Source: Verrucomicrobiaceae bacterium
Lineage (GTDB): Bacteria; Verrucomicrobiota; Verrucomicrobiia; Verrucomicrobiales; Verrucomicrobiaceae
Assembly (NCBI GenBank): GCA_947466075.1
Contig: CANIBP010000001.1
Coordinates: forward strand, 1-64,000
Length of the DNA: 64,000 nucleotides
Reading direction: 5' to 3'
The notes beneath the pieces are model-generated. The model did no database searches. It was not told the origin of the DNA and saw nothing but the letters and a program-made list of their open reading frames with translations. The position numbers and the translations under genes were made by a program. Shown in pieces: positions 1-9,021 of this stretch. Positions within the stretch are counted from its first letter, which is position 1; every line of letters begins with the position of its first letter.

Positions 1-1
1 C

Positions 2-385
2 ACGCGCATCTTCGCCCTCATCGCCAAGATGAAGCTCAGCGCAGGCTACACCGAAGCCATCGGCACCGACCTCGGCATCGTCGGCTCTGCCGAAACCGAG
101 AAAGCCCTGCCAAAGTTCAGCGCGGACCTGCTGCAAGGCGGTGGCTGCCAATGCGTGAAGCTCACCTTCTACAAATACAACCACATGGGCGTCTATATCG
201 AAAGCCGACGCGGCACCGGAGCCTGGGAGTTCCTCGCCATCGACACCGAAAGCCCCTATGAAGACGAGCGCCCGCTGCTCGTCGCAGGCACCCCCGAAGT
301 CCGCGAATACCGCATGAGGTTCTGGGACAAAGGCACCCCCAACGGCGACTGGACCGATGTGGTGAAGGTGACTGTCAGTCCGTAA
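2..385 (+). CDS. Hypothetical protein, C-terminal part (5' end outside window)
   Basis: The reading frame is open from the first bases of the window and ends in TAA, so only the last ~127 residues are visible. The first ATG (base 29) is probably internal, because the frame upstream of it is open and codes plausibly (TRIFALIAK). The visible part has two close cysteines (GGCQCVKL). It ends in a beta-rich stretch (YRMRFWDKGTPNGDWTDVV) that looks like the last strands of a fibronectin type III or other Ig-like fold. I do not recognise the family. A long inverted repeat starts 13 bases after the stop. Confidence 0.6.
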   Translation, partial: TRIFALIAKMKLSAGYTEAIGTDLGIVGSAETEKALPKFSADLLQGGGCQCVKLTFYKYNHMGVYIESRRGTGAWEFLAIDTESPYEDERPLLVAGTPEVREYRMRFWDKGTPNGDWTDVVKVTVSP

Positions 386-397
386 GGCCAAATCCAA

Positions 398-475
398 TCG
401 ACAGGAGAATGGGGACAGAAGAATAAACTTCCGAGCCGATCTTCATCCATTCTCCTGTCCCCATTCTTCTGTCGA
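398..475. repeat. 27-bp near-perfect inverted repeat (hairpin, REP-like)
   Basis: The arms at 398-424 and 449-475 are reverse complements with two mismatches, separated by a 24-base loop. Each arm holds GAATGGGGACAG-type sequence. The hairpin lies between the end of the first gene and the start of the small gene at 498. It could act as a transcription terminator, but no T-run follows. Arms of this length and composition look more like an interspersed REP-type palindrome of the kind moved by IS200-like/RAYT transposases; a RAYT gene is present at 34796. The palindrome is seen directly; its mobility is inferred. Confidence 0.7.
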
Positions 476-497
476 ACCCTTCAACGTTCCTGCGATT

Positions 498-767
498 ATG
501 CCTTTCGATCCGACCAAACCCGCGAACAACTCGCCTGCTTCCAGCGCCGAGATGCGCAGCCAACTCACTTCGCTTAACGCCGACATCCAACAACGGGCGA
601 CAATCAACGACCTCAACAACGCCATCGCGAATGCCTTGGCCCAAACGAGCAACAACAGCAACGGCGTCGGCACGACGGGCATGGGTGCCGATGGCAGCTA
701 CAACCAACAGCAGATGCAGGATTTGATCAACAAGGTGGACGAGCTGATCAATGCGCTAAGAAGGTAG
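498..767 (+). CDS. Small hypothetical protein, 89 aa, C-terminal coiled coil
   Basis: A complete small ORF beginning MPFDPTKPANNSPASSAEMR. The N-terminal third is Pro/Ser/Asn-rich, the middle is polar and Gln/Asn-rich (residues 30-65), and the last ~20 residues (QQQMQDLINKVDELINALRR) form an amphipathic heptad pattern expected of a short coiled coil. There is no signal peptide or membrane segment. Small proteins of this shape are sometimes trimerisation tails or phage fibre pieces, but nothing here shows that. Function unknown. The next 217 bases (768-984) show no gene. Confidence 0.55.
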   Translation: MPFDPTKPANNSPASSAEMRSQLTSLNADIQQRATINDLNNAIANALAQTSNNSNGVGTTGMGADGSYNQQQMQDLINKVDELINALRR

Positions 768-984
768 ATTTTCAGCACGGAGGCCGTTAAGGATCGTCCG
801 TCACGACGATTGCCTTTTGCCATGCTTTGGCCGGGCGGCGTAATGTCTCCATGGCGCAAACTTCGACTGCGATGGGCAGTCGCGAATGGAACGATGAAGC
901 TCGGGGACATTTTTTGTTTCTGCCGGAGGTGTGACATTTCCCAGGCTGGCCCCTACTTCGACAATCACGTCTTTGATCTCGCCC

Positions 985-2556
985 ATGACCCGCATGAAAC
1001 CGCTCCTTGTTCTCCTCACATCTCTCCTGCCATTCGCCGCGCTCCACGCCGCCGAGCCGCCGCTCAATGTCTTGCTCATCACTGCCGATGACCTCGGCTA
1101 TGAGGCAATGGATTTTCTTGATGGCAAGGTGCCAGGTGTCACACCGAATCTCAGCAAGCTCGCTTCCGAGGGCCTCAGCTTTCAGCATAGTTTTGTGAAT
1201 GCGGCGATTTGTTGTCCGAGCCGTAGCATCATCGCTACGGGACGCTATGGGCATAACAGCGGGTTGTTTGGGTTTAACAAACTTCCCAAACCGATCCCCA
1301 CGGTGTTTGGCACCTTTCAAAAGGCGGGTTATCTCACGGGCGTTCTCGGCAAGGTGAGCCACTCGACCTGCGATCCGGCATTCAAGTGGGACTATGTGCA
1401 CGACTACGCGGAACTCGGCGCGGGGCGCAGTCCGACGAAGTATCACGACTTCGCGCAGGAGTTCTTCGCCCGCAGCAAGTCGGAGAACAAACCCTTCTAC
1501 TTCATGGTCAACTCCCATGATCCGCATCGCCCGTTCTACGATCCCAAAGGGCGCAGCAAGAATGGAGAAGAGGTGCCGTCGCGGCTCTTCAAGCCCGAGG
1601 AGATGGTCATCCCCAGCTACCTCGCCGACCTGCCGAAAGTGCGCGAGGAATACTCGCACTACTTCAACTCCGTGCGCCGTCTCGACGACACCGTGGGCCG
1701 CGTGCTCCAGGCGCTTGATGACTCCGGGCTCGCCAGCCGCACGCTGGTGGTCTTCATCACCGACAACGGCTCATCGTTTCCCTTTGCGAAGGCGAACACT
1801 TACCTCGCGAGCAATCGCACGCCGATGCTCGTGCGCTGGCCGGGCGTGACCAAACCCGGCTCGGTGGACAAGACGCACTTCGTCTCCGAGGTCGATTTCT
1901 TCGCCACCTTCATGGACGCCACGGGCCTGCCCATGCCCAGCGGACTCGACGGACGCTCCATGGTCCCGCTCCTCAAAGGCGGCGAGCAGGACGGACGCGA
2001 CTACGTCTTCACCCAGATCGACTACACCATCGGCGGCCCGCCCAAGCCGATGCGTTGCGTGCAAGACGCGCGCTACGGCTACATCTTCAACGCCTTCTCC
2101 GACGGCAAATTCAAATACAAGAACAACAACGAAGGCCTGACCTTCGCCGCGATGGAGGAAGCTGGCAAAACCGATCCCGCCATTCAGGCGCGCGTGGACA
2201 TGTTCCGCTATCGCGTGCCCGAGGAGTTCTATGATTTGGAGAAAGATCCCGGCTGCACGAAAAACCTCATCCATGATCCCCAACATCAGGCTCTCGTGAA
2301 GAAGTATCAGGACCGCCTACGCCAATGGATGATCGAAACCCACGACCACTGCCTTGCATCCTTCGATGTCCGCGCCAATCCCACGCAACTCGCGCAAGCC
2401 GTTGCCAGCTATCCAAAGCTCGACAAATCAGGCGGCACCGCTACCGAAGCAGACGAGGAACCCGAAGCCAAACCCGCCGCAACCGACGACAAAGCCGCCA
2501 AGCGCAAAGCCAACCGCGCGATGAAGAAGGAAGCCGCAGCGAAGGATGTGAAATGA
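985..2556 (+). CDS. Secreted sulfatase, N-sulfoglucosamine sulfohydrolase (sulfamidase)-like
   Basis: Type I formylglycine sulfatase of about 523 residues. The start at 985 (or the ATG at 994) gives a clean signal peptide ending LHA-AEPP; the frame is open further upstream but without secretion sense. Metal ligands are visible in TADDLGY (about residues 36-42). The sulfatase signature is C76-C-P-S-R, where C76 would be converted to formylglycine. SHDPHRPFYDP and FITDNGSSFPF are further active-site segments. The middle and C-terminus (FYDLEKDPGCTKNL, then RQWMIETHD) match human sulfamidase SGSH much better than arylsulfatase A, suggesting SulfAtlas subfamily S1_8. This is inferred by memory, not searched. 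The substrate would be an N- or O-sulfated glycan. The last 60 residues are a Lys/Ala/Glu-rich tail. It is the first gene of a plus-strand run. Confidence 0.9.
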   Translation: MTRMKPLLVLLTSLLPFAALHAAEPPLNVLLITADDLGYEAMDFLDGKVPGVTPNLSKLASEGLSFQHSFVNAAICCPSRSIIATGRYGHNSGLFGFNKLPKPIPTVFGTFQKAGYLTGVLGKVSHSTCDPAFKWDYVHDYAELGAGRSPTKYHDFAQEFFARSKSENKPFYFMVNSHDPHRPFYDPKGRSKNGEEVPSRLFKPEEMVIPSYLADLPKVREEYSHYFNSVRRLDDTVGRVLQALDDSGLASRTLVVFITDNGSSFPFAKANTYLASNRTPMLVRWPGVTKPGSVDKTHFVSEVDFFATFMDATGLPMPSGLDGRSMVPLLKGGEQDGRDYVFTQIDYTIGGPPKPMRCVQDARYGYIFNAFSDGKFKYKNNNEGLTFAAMEEAGKTDPAIQARVDMFRYRVPEEFYDLEKDPGCTKNLIHDPQHQALVKKYQDRLRQWMIETHDHCLASFDVRANPTQLAQAVASYPKLDKSGGTATEADEEPEAKPAATDDKAAKRKANRAMKKEAAAKDVK

Positions 2557-2632
2557 TGCCCTCGGCAAAATGGTTCGACGTCAGAAGGGAATGCATACCG
2601 ACGCACACACGACCAACAAAAGACGCTACTCA

Positions 2633-3826
2633 ATGAAACATGCCCACACACTCATCGTAACCCTGCTGCTCGCTCCGCTGACTGCGCTTGCGGAAGTCAA
2701 AGCCTCAGCACAAAGCAACGGCCTCGCTCCCGAAGTCCCAGGGCTGAATCTGAAGGACAAGCTCTACCAGCTTGAGGCGCGGCTGCCGGACTTGGAGCAG
2801 CCTTACATCAGCGTCGCTCCGGCGGACAAACAGGACGGGTTCGTCGTGGGCAGGTTGGGCAAGGATGGAGGAGATCGTGCGATGATTGAAGCGTATGCCA
2901 ATGAACTCGCGGCACCAGCCAAGGACGAGAAGGTAGGCCAAGTGGACAGTCTGTTGATCGGCTATCGCGGCAAGCTGATCTTCGAGTCCTACTTTCGCCG
3001 GGGACGCGCGAACTTTCCGCATTACCAGATGTCGATCACGAAGTCCTACACCGCGCTGGCGATTGGGCGTGCGATTCAGTTGGGGCTGCTGAAGATGGAA
3101 GACCTCGACAGGCCAGCGATTGGTTTCTTGAAGGAACTCGACACCACGAAGCTCGTTGCAGGCGCCGACACGATCACGCTCGCGCAGGCGATGCAGATGA
3201 GCTCCGGCATTCGGCTTGGCGACAAAAGGGCAAACGAATTGATGAAGGATCCAGCGAAGCTCAAAGGCCAGGCGGAGATTCAAGCGTATCTGCAATACAG
3301 CGCCCCGATCCCAGCGATGCCACGCGAGTTCAAGTATCAGGAGCCGGACACGGCCATCGCGATGCAAGTGCTGAATGCCGCCGCACCCAGAGGCGCGGAG
3401 GAGTTCATCAAGACCGAACTGCTCGGGCGCATGGGCATCACGCAGTATCATTGGGAACACGCCATCAGCGGCCTGCCGAAATCCGCCGCCGGCAGCAGCA
3501 TCCTCTCGCGCGACATGCTGAAATTCGGCCAACTCATCCTCAACAAGGGGAAGTGGAACGGCCAGCAGCTCATCCCCGAAGCCTACCTCGTGCGGGCGAC
3601 CACACCGAGCCAGATCAACGAGCGCTACGGCTTCTTCTGGTGGGTCGATGATTTCGCCGTAGGCGGCAAGACCTACCACAGCATCCAAGGTCGCGGCGCA
3701 GGCGGACAGTTCATCTTCATGTTCCCCGAGCTGGATTTGGTCGCCGTCGTCACCTCGCACAACAAAGGCATGGGCGACACACTGCAAACCCTGCCGCAAC
3801 GGATCCTTCCGGCGTTCGTCAAGTAA
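2633..3826 (+). CDS. Secreted serine hydrolase, beta-lactamase class C / PBP4-like fold
   Basis: 397 residues starting MKHAHTLIVTLLLAPL, a signal peptide cut after ALA. The start at 2633 is chosen because the 21 upstream in-frame residues are not secretory. The nucleophile motif is S134-I-T-K137 (context YQMSITKSYTALAIG). A KYQEPDTA segment stands where the Y-x-N motif usually lies, and HSIQGRGAGGQFIF is the third motif region (HxG/KTG). Family members are esterases, amidases or peptidases acting on small amides or esters in the periplasm; the substrate is not predictable here. It lies 76 bases after the sulfatase and 18 bases before the next gene, consistent with co-transcription. Confidence 0.85.
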   Translation: MKHAHTLIVTLLLAPLTALAEVKASAQSNGLAPEVPGLNLKDKLYQLEARLPDLEQPYISVAPADKQDGFVVGRLGKDGGDRAMIEAYANELAAPAKDEKVGQVDSLLIGYRGKLIFESYFRRGRANFPHYQMSITKSYTALAIGRAIQLGLLKMEDLDRPAIGFLKELDTTKLVAGADTITLAQAMQMSSGIRLGDKRANELMKDPAKLKGQAEIQAYLQYSAPIPAMPREFKYQEPDTAIAMQVLNAAAPRGAEEFIKTELLGRMGITQYHWEHAISGLPKSAAGSSILSRDMLKFGQLILNKGKWNGQQLIPEAYLVRATTPSQINERYGFFWWVDDFAVGGKTYHSIQGRGAGGQFIFMFPELDLVAVVTSHNKGMGDTLQTLPQRILPAFVK

Positions 3827-3844
3827 TACCAAATCCATGAATCC

Positions 3845-4630
3845 ATGAAGCTCTTCACACTGCTCCTTTGCCTCCTCGCTCTCACGTTCATCTCCAGTGC
3901 AAGCGCGGCGGATGCACCGAAGCTGATGCAGGTGGAGATTCGTGAACTGCCGGAAGCGATCAGCAAGAACACGACGAGTTTAAATGCGAAGTTCATCGTT
4001 GCTACACCTGCCAACGCGGTTGCGACTGAGCCGCTGCCATTGCTCATCTTTCTGCATGGTGCTGGTCAACGTGGGTCGGACATCGAGAAACTGCGTGAGC
4101 AGCAGCCGCTCAAGTATTTCAACACGCAGATCTCGCAGCCCTTCGTGATCGTGATGCCCCAGTGTATGAGCGATCAGGGCGGCTTGAAGCACATCTGGGA
4201 AGTCGCGGACTTGGAGGTGTTGTTCGGGCATTTGACCCAGACGATTCGTTTCGATAGGCAGCGTATCTATCTGATCGGCTACAGCATGGGCGGCTATGGC
4301 ACCTGGGCCTGGGCTTCGGCGCATCCTGAGCACTTTGCCGCCATCGCGCCACACGCTGGCGGACTCGGCCACGGCGGGCCAAAGGATGTCACGCCTGATC
4401 TCGAACAGTGGGTGAAGAAGCTCGCGCCCTTGCCGATTCGCATTGTGCACGGAGCGCAGGACAATGTCGTGCCGTCGGAACACTCGGAGCGCATTTACAA
4501 GGCGCTGCAAGCTGCTGGCGCGAAGGAGGTCGAGTTGCGAATGCTGCCGGATAGGGACCACGGGATCGGCTCCGCTTTGGCAGATGCAGAACTTTATGCG
4601 TGGTTGTTGAAGCACTCTCGGTCTGACTAA
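3845..4630 (+). CDS. Secreted alpha/beta hydrolase (prolyl oligopeptidase/PHB-depolymerase-like esterase)
   Basis: 261 residues with a signal peptide (MKLFTLLLCLLALTF, cut near ASA-ADAP). Features in order: oxyanion loop LPLLIFLHGAGQRGSD, nucleophile elbow G-Y-S147-M-G-G, acid segment HGAQDNVVPSEHS, and catalytic histidine in DRDHGIG. This is the fold of small esterases that remove acyl groups from polysaccharides or of dienelactone-type hydrolases. A related protein with an extra N-terminal domain is encoded at 35702. The gene follows the serine hydrolase by 18 bases. The substrate is unknown; an acyl-ester on the island's target glycan is a reasonable guess from context. Confidence 0.85.
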   Translation: MKLFTLLLCLLALTFISSASAADAPKLMQVEIRELPEAISKNTTSLNAKFIVATPANAVATEPLPLLIFLHGAGQRGSDIEKLREQQPLKYFNTQISQPFVIVMPQCMSDQGGLKHIWEVADLEVLFGHLTQTIRFDRQRIYLIGYSMGGYGTWAWASAHPEHFAAIAPHAGGLGHGGPKDVTPDLEQWVKKLAPLPIRIVHGAQDNVVPSEHSERIYKALQAAGAKEVELRMLPDRDHGIGSALADAELYAWLLKHSRSD

Positions 4631-4759
4631 ACTCATGCTGAGCCAGGAGCCTGCAAAAATAGCCCATCTGCATGGTTGCTGAATCAGACACAGGATTGGC
4701 CGAAATGAGTTTGCTGCTCTAACGTATCTTTATCTGCTTTTGATAAGAACCTTCTTCCT

Positions 4760-5671
4760 ATGAAACACGCGATCACAATCCTCCTCACTGCTGTAGTTCT
4801 CCATTCACTCTCGGCGCTCCATGCAGCCGATCCGATTCGCGTCCTTGTGTGGGATGAACAACAGCCGCAGCAAAAGGAGGGCTACGGTGAGAAGTTCCTC
4901 GGTGAAACCATTGCCGCGCAGTTGGAGAAACAGCCTGGCCTTTCGGTGAAGACGGCGAAGCTCGACGAGCCTGATCAAGGCCTTTCCGATGCCACGCTGG
5001 ATGCCACCGATGTGCTCATCTTCTGGTGTCATCGCCGTGTGAAGGATCAAGACAACGCCCGCATGGAAGCGGTGGTGAAGCGGGTGATGGAGGGCAAGCT
5101 CAGCTTCATTGGGCTGCACTCCACGCATTGGGGCAAGCCCTTTGTGCGGCTCATGCAGGAGCGGGCGAAGGCCGATGCGGTCAAGGCTTTGCCCGAGAGC
5201 GAGCGTGCCACGGCGAAGTGGGAGTTCCTCAATGACGCGCCGTATTACAAGGCTGTTGGCCGTGCGGCACGCATTACGCCTTTTGTCGAGAAGGGCGAGG
5301 GCAATCTGTGGAAGCTCGCTCTGCCAGCCTGCGTCTTCCCCGTGTATCGCAATGACGGCGCGCCATCGCATGTGACCACCCTGCTGCCGCAGCATCCCAT
5401 CGCCGCCGGATTGCCCGCGCAATGGGACATCCCGCAGACGGAGATGTATGGCGAGCCCTTCCATGTGCCTGCGCCGGATGAGGTGGTGTTCGAGGAGAAG
5501 TGGGACAAAGGCGAGCACTTCCGCAGTGGCTGCGTGTGGCAGGTGGGCAAGGGCCGCGTCTTCTATTTCCGTCCCGGCCACGAGACTTACGGCATCTTCA
5601 AGCAAGCCGAGACGCTGCGCGTGGTGGGGAATGCGGTGCGCTGGCTAGCATCTCTAACAGACAAGCCATGA
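4760..5671 (+). CDS. Secreted ThuA-domain protein
   Basis: 303 residues; signal peptide MKHAITILLTAVVLHS, cut near LHA-ADPI. The body is the ThuA fold (class I glutamine-amidotransferase-like): IRVLVWDEQQ at the first strand, ATDVLIFWCHRRV, GLHSTHWGKPF, and a C-terminal GKGRVFYFRPGHETYGIF. ThuA proteins take part in trehalose utilisation through 3-keto sugars and are very common beside PVC glycan-degradation genes. The active-site cysteine of true amidotransferases is not evident; the FWCH cysteine is the only nearby candidate. The stop overlaps the start of the next gene (ATGA at 5668), implying translational coupling. Confidence 0.85.
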   Translation: MKHAITILLTAVVLHSLSALHAADPIRVLVWDEQQPQQKEGYGEKFLGETIAAQLEKQPGLSVKTAKLDEPDQGLSDATLDATDVLIFWCHRRVKDQDNARMEAVVKRVMEGKLSFIGLHSTHWGKPFVRLMQERAKADAVKALPESERATAKWEFLNDAPYYKAVGRAARITPFVEKGEGNLWKLALPACVFPVYRNDGAPSHVTTLLPQHPIAAGLPAQWDIPQTEMYGEPFHVPAPDEVVFEEKWDKGEHFRSGCVWQVGKGRVFYFRPGHETYGIFKQAETLRVVGNAVRWLASLTDKP

Positions 5672-6942
5672 AGCACGCCCTCACCTTCTTCACTGCCCTT
5701 TTGCTATGCTCCGGCTCAACACACGCTGCGGAGGTGACCAAGCCCTCGCTTGCAGAGGCCGTTGAGCAGGCGAATTCCGAACTCTGGCGCAGGTTCGTCG
5801 ATCCTCATGGCATCATTCGAGACTATGCCGGCGAACTGCCCACGCCTGAGGACTGCGCTTTGGGAAAGCCAAATGCCATCGGCTGGTGGAGCCCGATTGA
5901 GAACGGGCCTATGTTCACCGGTTTGTATCTACCTGCTGCCTGCGAACGCGCTCGCCGCAGCGGCGATCCATCCGACAAGAATCAAGCGCGTCGTCTGGCT
6001 CAGGGGCTTTTGAAATGCGCATCCGTCTCCGATGTGCCCGGCTTCATCGCACGAGGCATCGGCACCGATGGCGTCTGCCATTACCCGCTCAGTTCGGATG
6101 ATCAGACGCATCCGTGGTTCCTCGGTCTTCACGCGTATTTCAAAAGCGACCTTCCCACGGCGGAGGAACGCCAAAAGATCGCCGCCAAGGTCAAGGAAGT
6201 CGCCGATGCGCTGGAGGCCACACACTGGCAGGTTCCTTGCGATGGAGCGTTCAAGGGAGACTTCCGTGGAGGATTCCAAGGACACCCCTTTCGCGATGCC
6301 GCCCGCTATCTTTTCATGCTCCGGGCCACGTATGAAATCACGGACGACCACACCTGGCTCGACCGTTATCACAAGGCCTGCGCCGAACGCCCTGCCGATG
6401 CCAACAAGACGCGCGTGCAAATCTGCGCCGAAGGCTATCCTTTCGACCGCGAAGCCATCCCGCACATCGATGAATCACAGCGCTGGATCTATGTCGGTAG
6501 CCAGGCTTCGCTAGCAAAGCTCATCGTGATGGAAGCAGATGAATCCATCCGCGCATCATATCGTGCGGGGCTGGCCATCAATGCTCGAAGCGCGCTATCA
6601 GCAATCAAGGCGCATGCGTCATTCGACAACAACGACACGAAAGTTTTTGGCAACGCGAACTGGCGCGCCCTTTATCCCACTTGGTTCCCGCAGCCCACCC
6701 AGGCCGATGCGAAGAAGCTCTCGGAGATCGCCGACAATACCAAACGCGGTGAGCGCAAACACTACGAGTCCCGCTTCATGAAAAACCCACTCGCAGGCGC
6801 TGCAATCATCGCCCAGCTCGGAGACGGAACCGAACGCGAAGCCATCGAACAAGCGATTCGCCAATACGACTACTCGAAGCTGAACATGGCCGAGTTCTTC
6901 TTTGCCGAGTGTGCATTCTACGCTCTGCCATTTGAGAGATAA
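5668..6942 (+). CDS. Secreted hypothetical protein, probable alpha/alpha-barrel glycosidase-like
   Basis: 424 residues from the ATG that overlaps the ThuA stop; the overlap and the signal peptide (MKHALTFFTALLLCSGSTHA) decide the start. After the signal the protein is rich in Trp, Tyr, His and Asp on amphipathic helices (AIGWWSPIENGPMFTGLYLP, DDQTHPWFLGLHAYFKSDLP, GGFQGHPFRDAARYLFMLRA), the pattern of an (alpha/alpha)6 toroid as in GH88/GH105/GH127 enzymes. I cannot assign a family or catalytic residues. It is probably translationally coupled to the ThuA gene, so a linked role on an oligosaccharide is inferred. Confidence 0.75.
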   Translation: MKHALTFFTALLLCSGSTHAAEVTKPSLAEAVEQANSELWRRFVDPHGIIRDYAGELPTPEDCALGKPNAIGWWSPIENGPMFTGLYLPAACERARRSGDPSDKNQARRLAQGLLKCASVSDVPGFIARGIGTDGVCHYPLSSDDQTHPWFLGLHAYFKSDLPTAEERQKIAAKVKEVADALEATHWQVPCDGAFKGDFRGGFQGHPFRDAARYLFMLRATYEITDDHTWLDRYHKACAERPADANKTRVQICAEGYPFDREAIPHIDESQRWIYVGSQASLAKLIVMEADESIRASYRAGLAINARSALSAIKAHASFDNNDTKVFGNANWRALYPTWFPQPTQADAKKLSEIADNTKRGERKHYESRFMKNPLAGAAIIAQLGDGTEREAIEQAIRQYDYSKLNMAEFFFAECAFYALPFER

Positions 6943-6972
6943 GAGGATCAAAAGCTCACTGAAATCCGCCGC

Positions 6973-8994
6973 ATGAAGTCCACCTTCTTTCCCCTCATCG
7001 CCCTGCTTCTCGCGCTACTGATGCTGTCGCCAGCGGGCGTTCAAGCACAGTCTACTTCCTCCACATGGGTGTCAGGAATCGGCCATTGGGTGGATTCTTC
7101 GCAGTGGAAGGGTGGCGTGCCGAGCGGGACGATGCGGGCGCTATTGCGAGGGCATTCGGATATAACGCTGGATGCTGGCAGGCAGATTGTGGGCGGCCTG
7201 TCGGTGGGTGCTTTTCCAAAGGAAGACGTGAAACTGCACATCCAAGGAGGAGAACTGATCGTGCGGCGCAACATGCTCGTGATTGGCGAGGAAGATCGCG
7301 GTTCAGGTGAAGTGGAACTCATGGCCGGGGCCTTGCATTGCGTGGGTGACACCAGCATCGCCGCCGCGAATGCCGAACCCGGTCGGCAATGCAAAGGCAC
7401 GTTGCGCATCAGTGGCGGTAGCTTTGCCACACGTATCCTGACGATGGGCTGGGGGCCGCGAAGCGAGGCGACGCTTGCCATTGAGGGATCGCGGGCGGAG
7501 GCGGTGCATGTGCTCGATTACGTCACGCTGGGCGTTTACCAAAACCAGCCACCTAGCACTAGCACGTTCGCCTTCACGCTGGATGAACACGGCGCCACCC
7601 CCATCACCATTCAAAATCCTCGCAATGGCTTGAACATTGTCCGCAAGCCGCCGCACAATGTCTGCCGCCTCAGCATCAACCTGAGTGCTGTGCCACCGCG
7701 GGAGGACGTGACGCTTATCGCCGCACACGCGCAGCCGAAGGGCGAGTTCGATGATCTGCCCGAGGGCACTGAAATCTCCGCCTCGTTTCGCGGTCGCGAG
7801 TATATCTGGACGCTCACCTACCACGGTGGCGAAAGCGGTTGTGATGTGGTGCTCACCAACGTGCGAGGTCACAACGCTGACGACCTTATCACACATACTC
7901 GCCCATTGCCTCTGCCGCCCAATTTTTTATGGACTGAAGTGCCGCTTCGCGAGCCGCTGCCAACGGAGTATGCACCCGCATTTGATGGAGCTGAGGGCTT
8001 CGGTGCCATCGCTCAAGGCGGACGCGGCGGTCGTGAACTGACTGTCGAAAACTTGCACGACAGCGGCCCAGGCAGCCTACGTGCAGCATTGGAGGCGAAA
8101 GGGCCTCGCGTTGTCATCTTCCGGGTGGGCGGCACCATCTCACTCAAGAAGCTGCTCACGATTCGCGAGCCCTTCGTCACCATCCTCGGCCAAACCGCAC
8201 CTGGAGCTGGTATCACGTTGCGAGATCACGGCATGAGCGTAATGACCCACGATGTCATCCTGCGCCATCTCCGCATCCGGCCCGGAGAGCAGTCGAAAGG
8301 CGACGATGCCATCGAGTTCATTGATGCGGAGCGTTGCATCGCGGACCACTGCTCCTTCGAGTGGGGTGATGATGAAACGTGCAGCATCACTGGCCTCAGC
8401 GATGCCATCACCATCCAGCACTGCATCATCGCCGAAGGTCTCAATCACGCAGGACACAGCATGGCCAGCATCTGCGGCGGCGAGCGCACCACCTGGCATC
8501 ACTACCTGATCGCCCACTGCCGCACGCGGAACCCGCGCTTCGCCGATGTCGTTAACTGCGACTTCCGCAACAACGTCATCTACAACTGGGGCGACACCGC
8601 CGCGTATGGTGAGTTTGAGCGCGTGAACCTCGTAGCGAACTGGTTCAAACCCGGTCCATCCACCACGCAGAAGCCAGCACGTTTTCACATCGGGGAGACG
8701 ATGGTTGCACCACGCACGCTCTTCGCCCAGGGCAACGTCCTCGAAGGTCGCGACGAAGCCACACGCGACAACTGGCTCGCCATCAGCTTTGGTCGCGAAA
8801 CCGAGGCCCCGAAGCCCTTCAGCGCACCACCCGTGAAGACCAGCACTGCAGCCGATGCCTATGAAAGCGTGCTCACCGAAGCTGGCGCCACCCAACCGAA
8901 GCGCGACGCCGTAGACGAGCATGCGATTGACAGCGTGCGCAACGGCACTGGCAAGATCATCAAAACGGCACGCGAGGTAAGTCCGAGTCTCTGA
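6973..8994 (+). CDS. Secreted pectate-lyase-like polysaccharide lyase with N-terminal beta domain
   Basis: 673 residues with a signal peptide (MKSTFFPLIALLLALLMLS, cut near VQA-QSTS). Residues ~25-300 are a Gly-rich beta region resembling autotransporter-associated beta-strand repeats (WVSGIGHWVDSSQWKGGVPS). From ~335 comes the lyase part: GAEGFGAIAQGGRGG, RVVIFRVGGTI, LGQTAPGAGITL, LRHLRIRPGEQSKGDDAIEF and DHCSFEWGDDET, the parallel beta-helix ladder typical of pectate lyases (PL1/PL3/PL9 superfamily, best fit PL1). This enzyme class cleaves polygalacturonan by Ca-dependent beta-elimination. It lies 30 bases after the previous gene and 27 before the next. Confidence 0.8.
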   Translation: MKSTFFPLIALLLALLMLSPAGVQAQSTSSTWVSGIGHWVDSSQWKGGVPSGTMRALLRGHSDITLDAGRQIVGGLSVGAFPKEDVKLHIQGGELIVRRNMLVIGEEDRGSGEVELMAGALHCVGDTSIAAANAEPGRQCKGTLRISGGSFATRILTMGWGPRSEATLAIEGSRAEAVHVLDYVTLGVYQNQPPSTSTFAFTLDEHGATPITIQNPRNGLNIVRKPPHNVCRLSINLSAVPPREDVTLIAAHAQPKGEFDDLPEGTEISASFRGREYIWTLTYHGGESGCDVVLTNVRGHNADDLITHTRPLPLPPNFLWTEVPLREPLPTEYAPAFDGAEGFGAIAQGGRGGRELTVENLHDSGPGSLRAALEAKGPRVVIFRVGGTISLKKLLTIREPFVTILGQTAPGAGITLRDHGMSVMTHDVILRHLRIRPGEQSKGDDAIEFIDAERCIADHCSFEWGDDETCSITGLSDAITIQHCIIAEGLNHAGHSMASICGGERTTWHHYLIAHCRTRNPRFADVVNCDFRNNVIYNWGDTAAYGEFERVNLVANWFKPGPSTTQKPARFHIGETMVAPRTLFAQGNVLEGRDEATRDNWLAISFGRETEAPKPFSAPPVKTSTAADAYESVLTEAGATQPKRDAVDEHAIDSVRNGTGKIIKTAREVSPSL

Positions 8995-9021
8995 AGCGCG
9001 ACTAGAATCAATTACCGCGAC

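Noticed and set aside
787..1659. 290-residue minus-strand ORF
   Set aside because: Antisense to the sulfatase with intact motifs; Arg/His-rich shadow product without any family.
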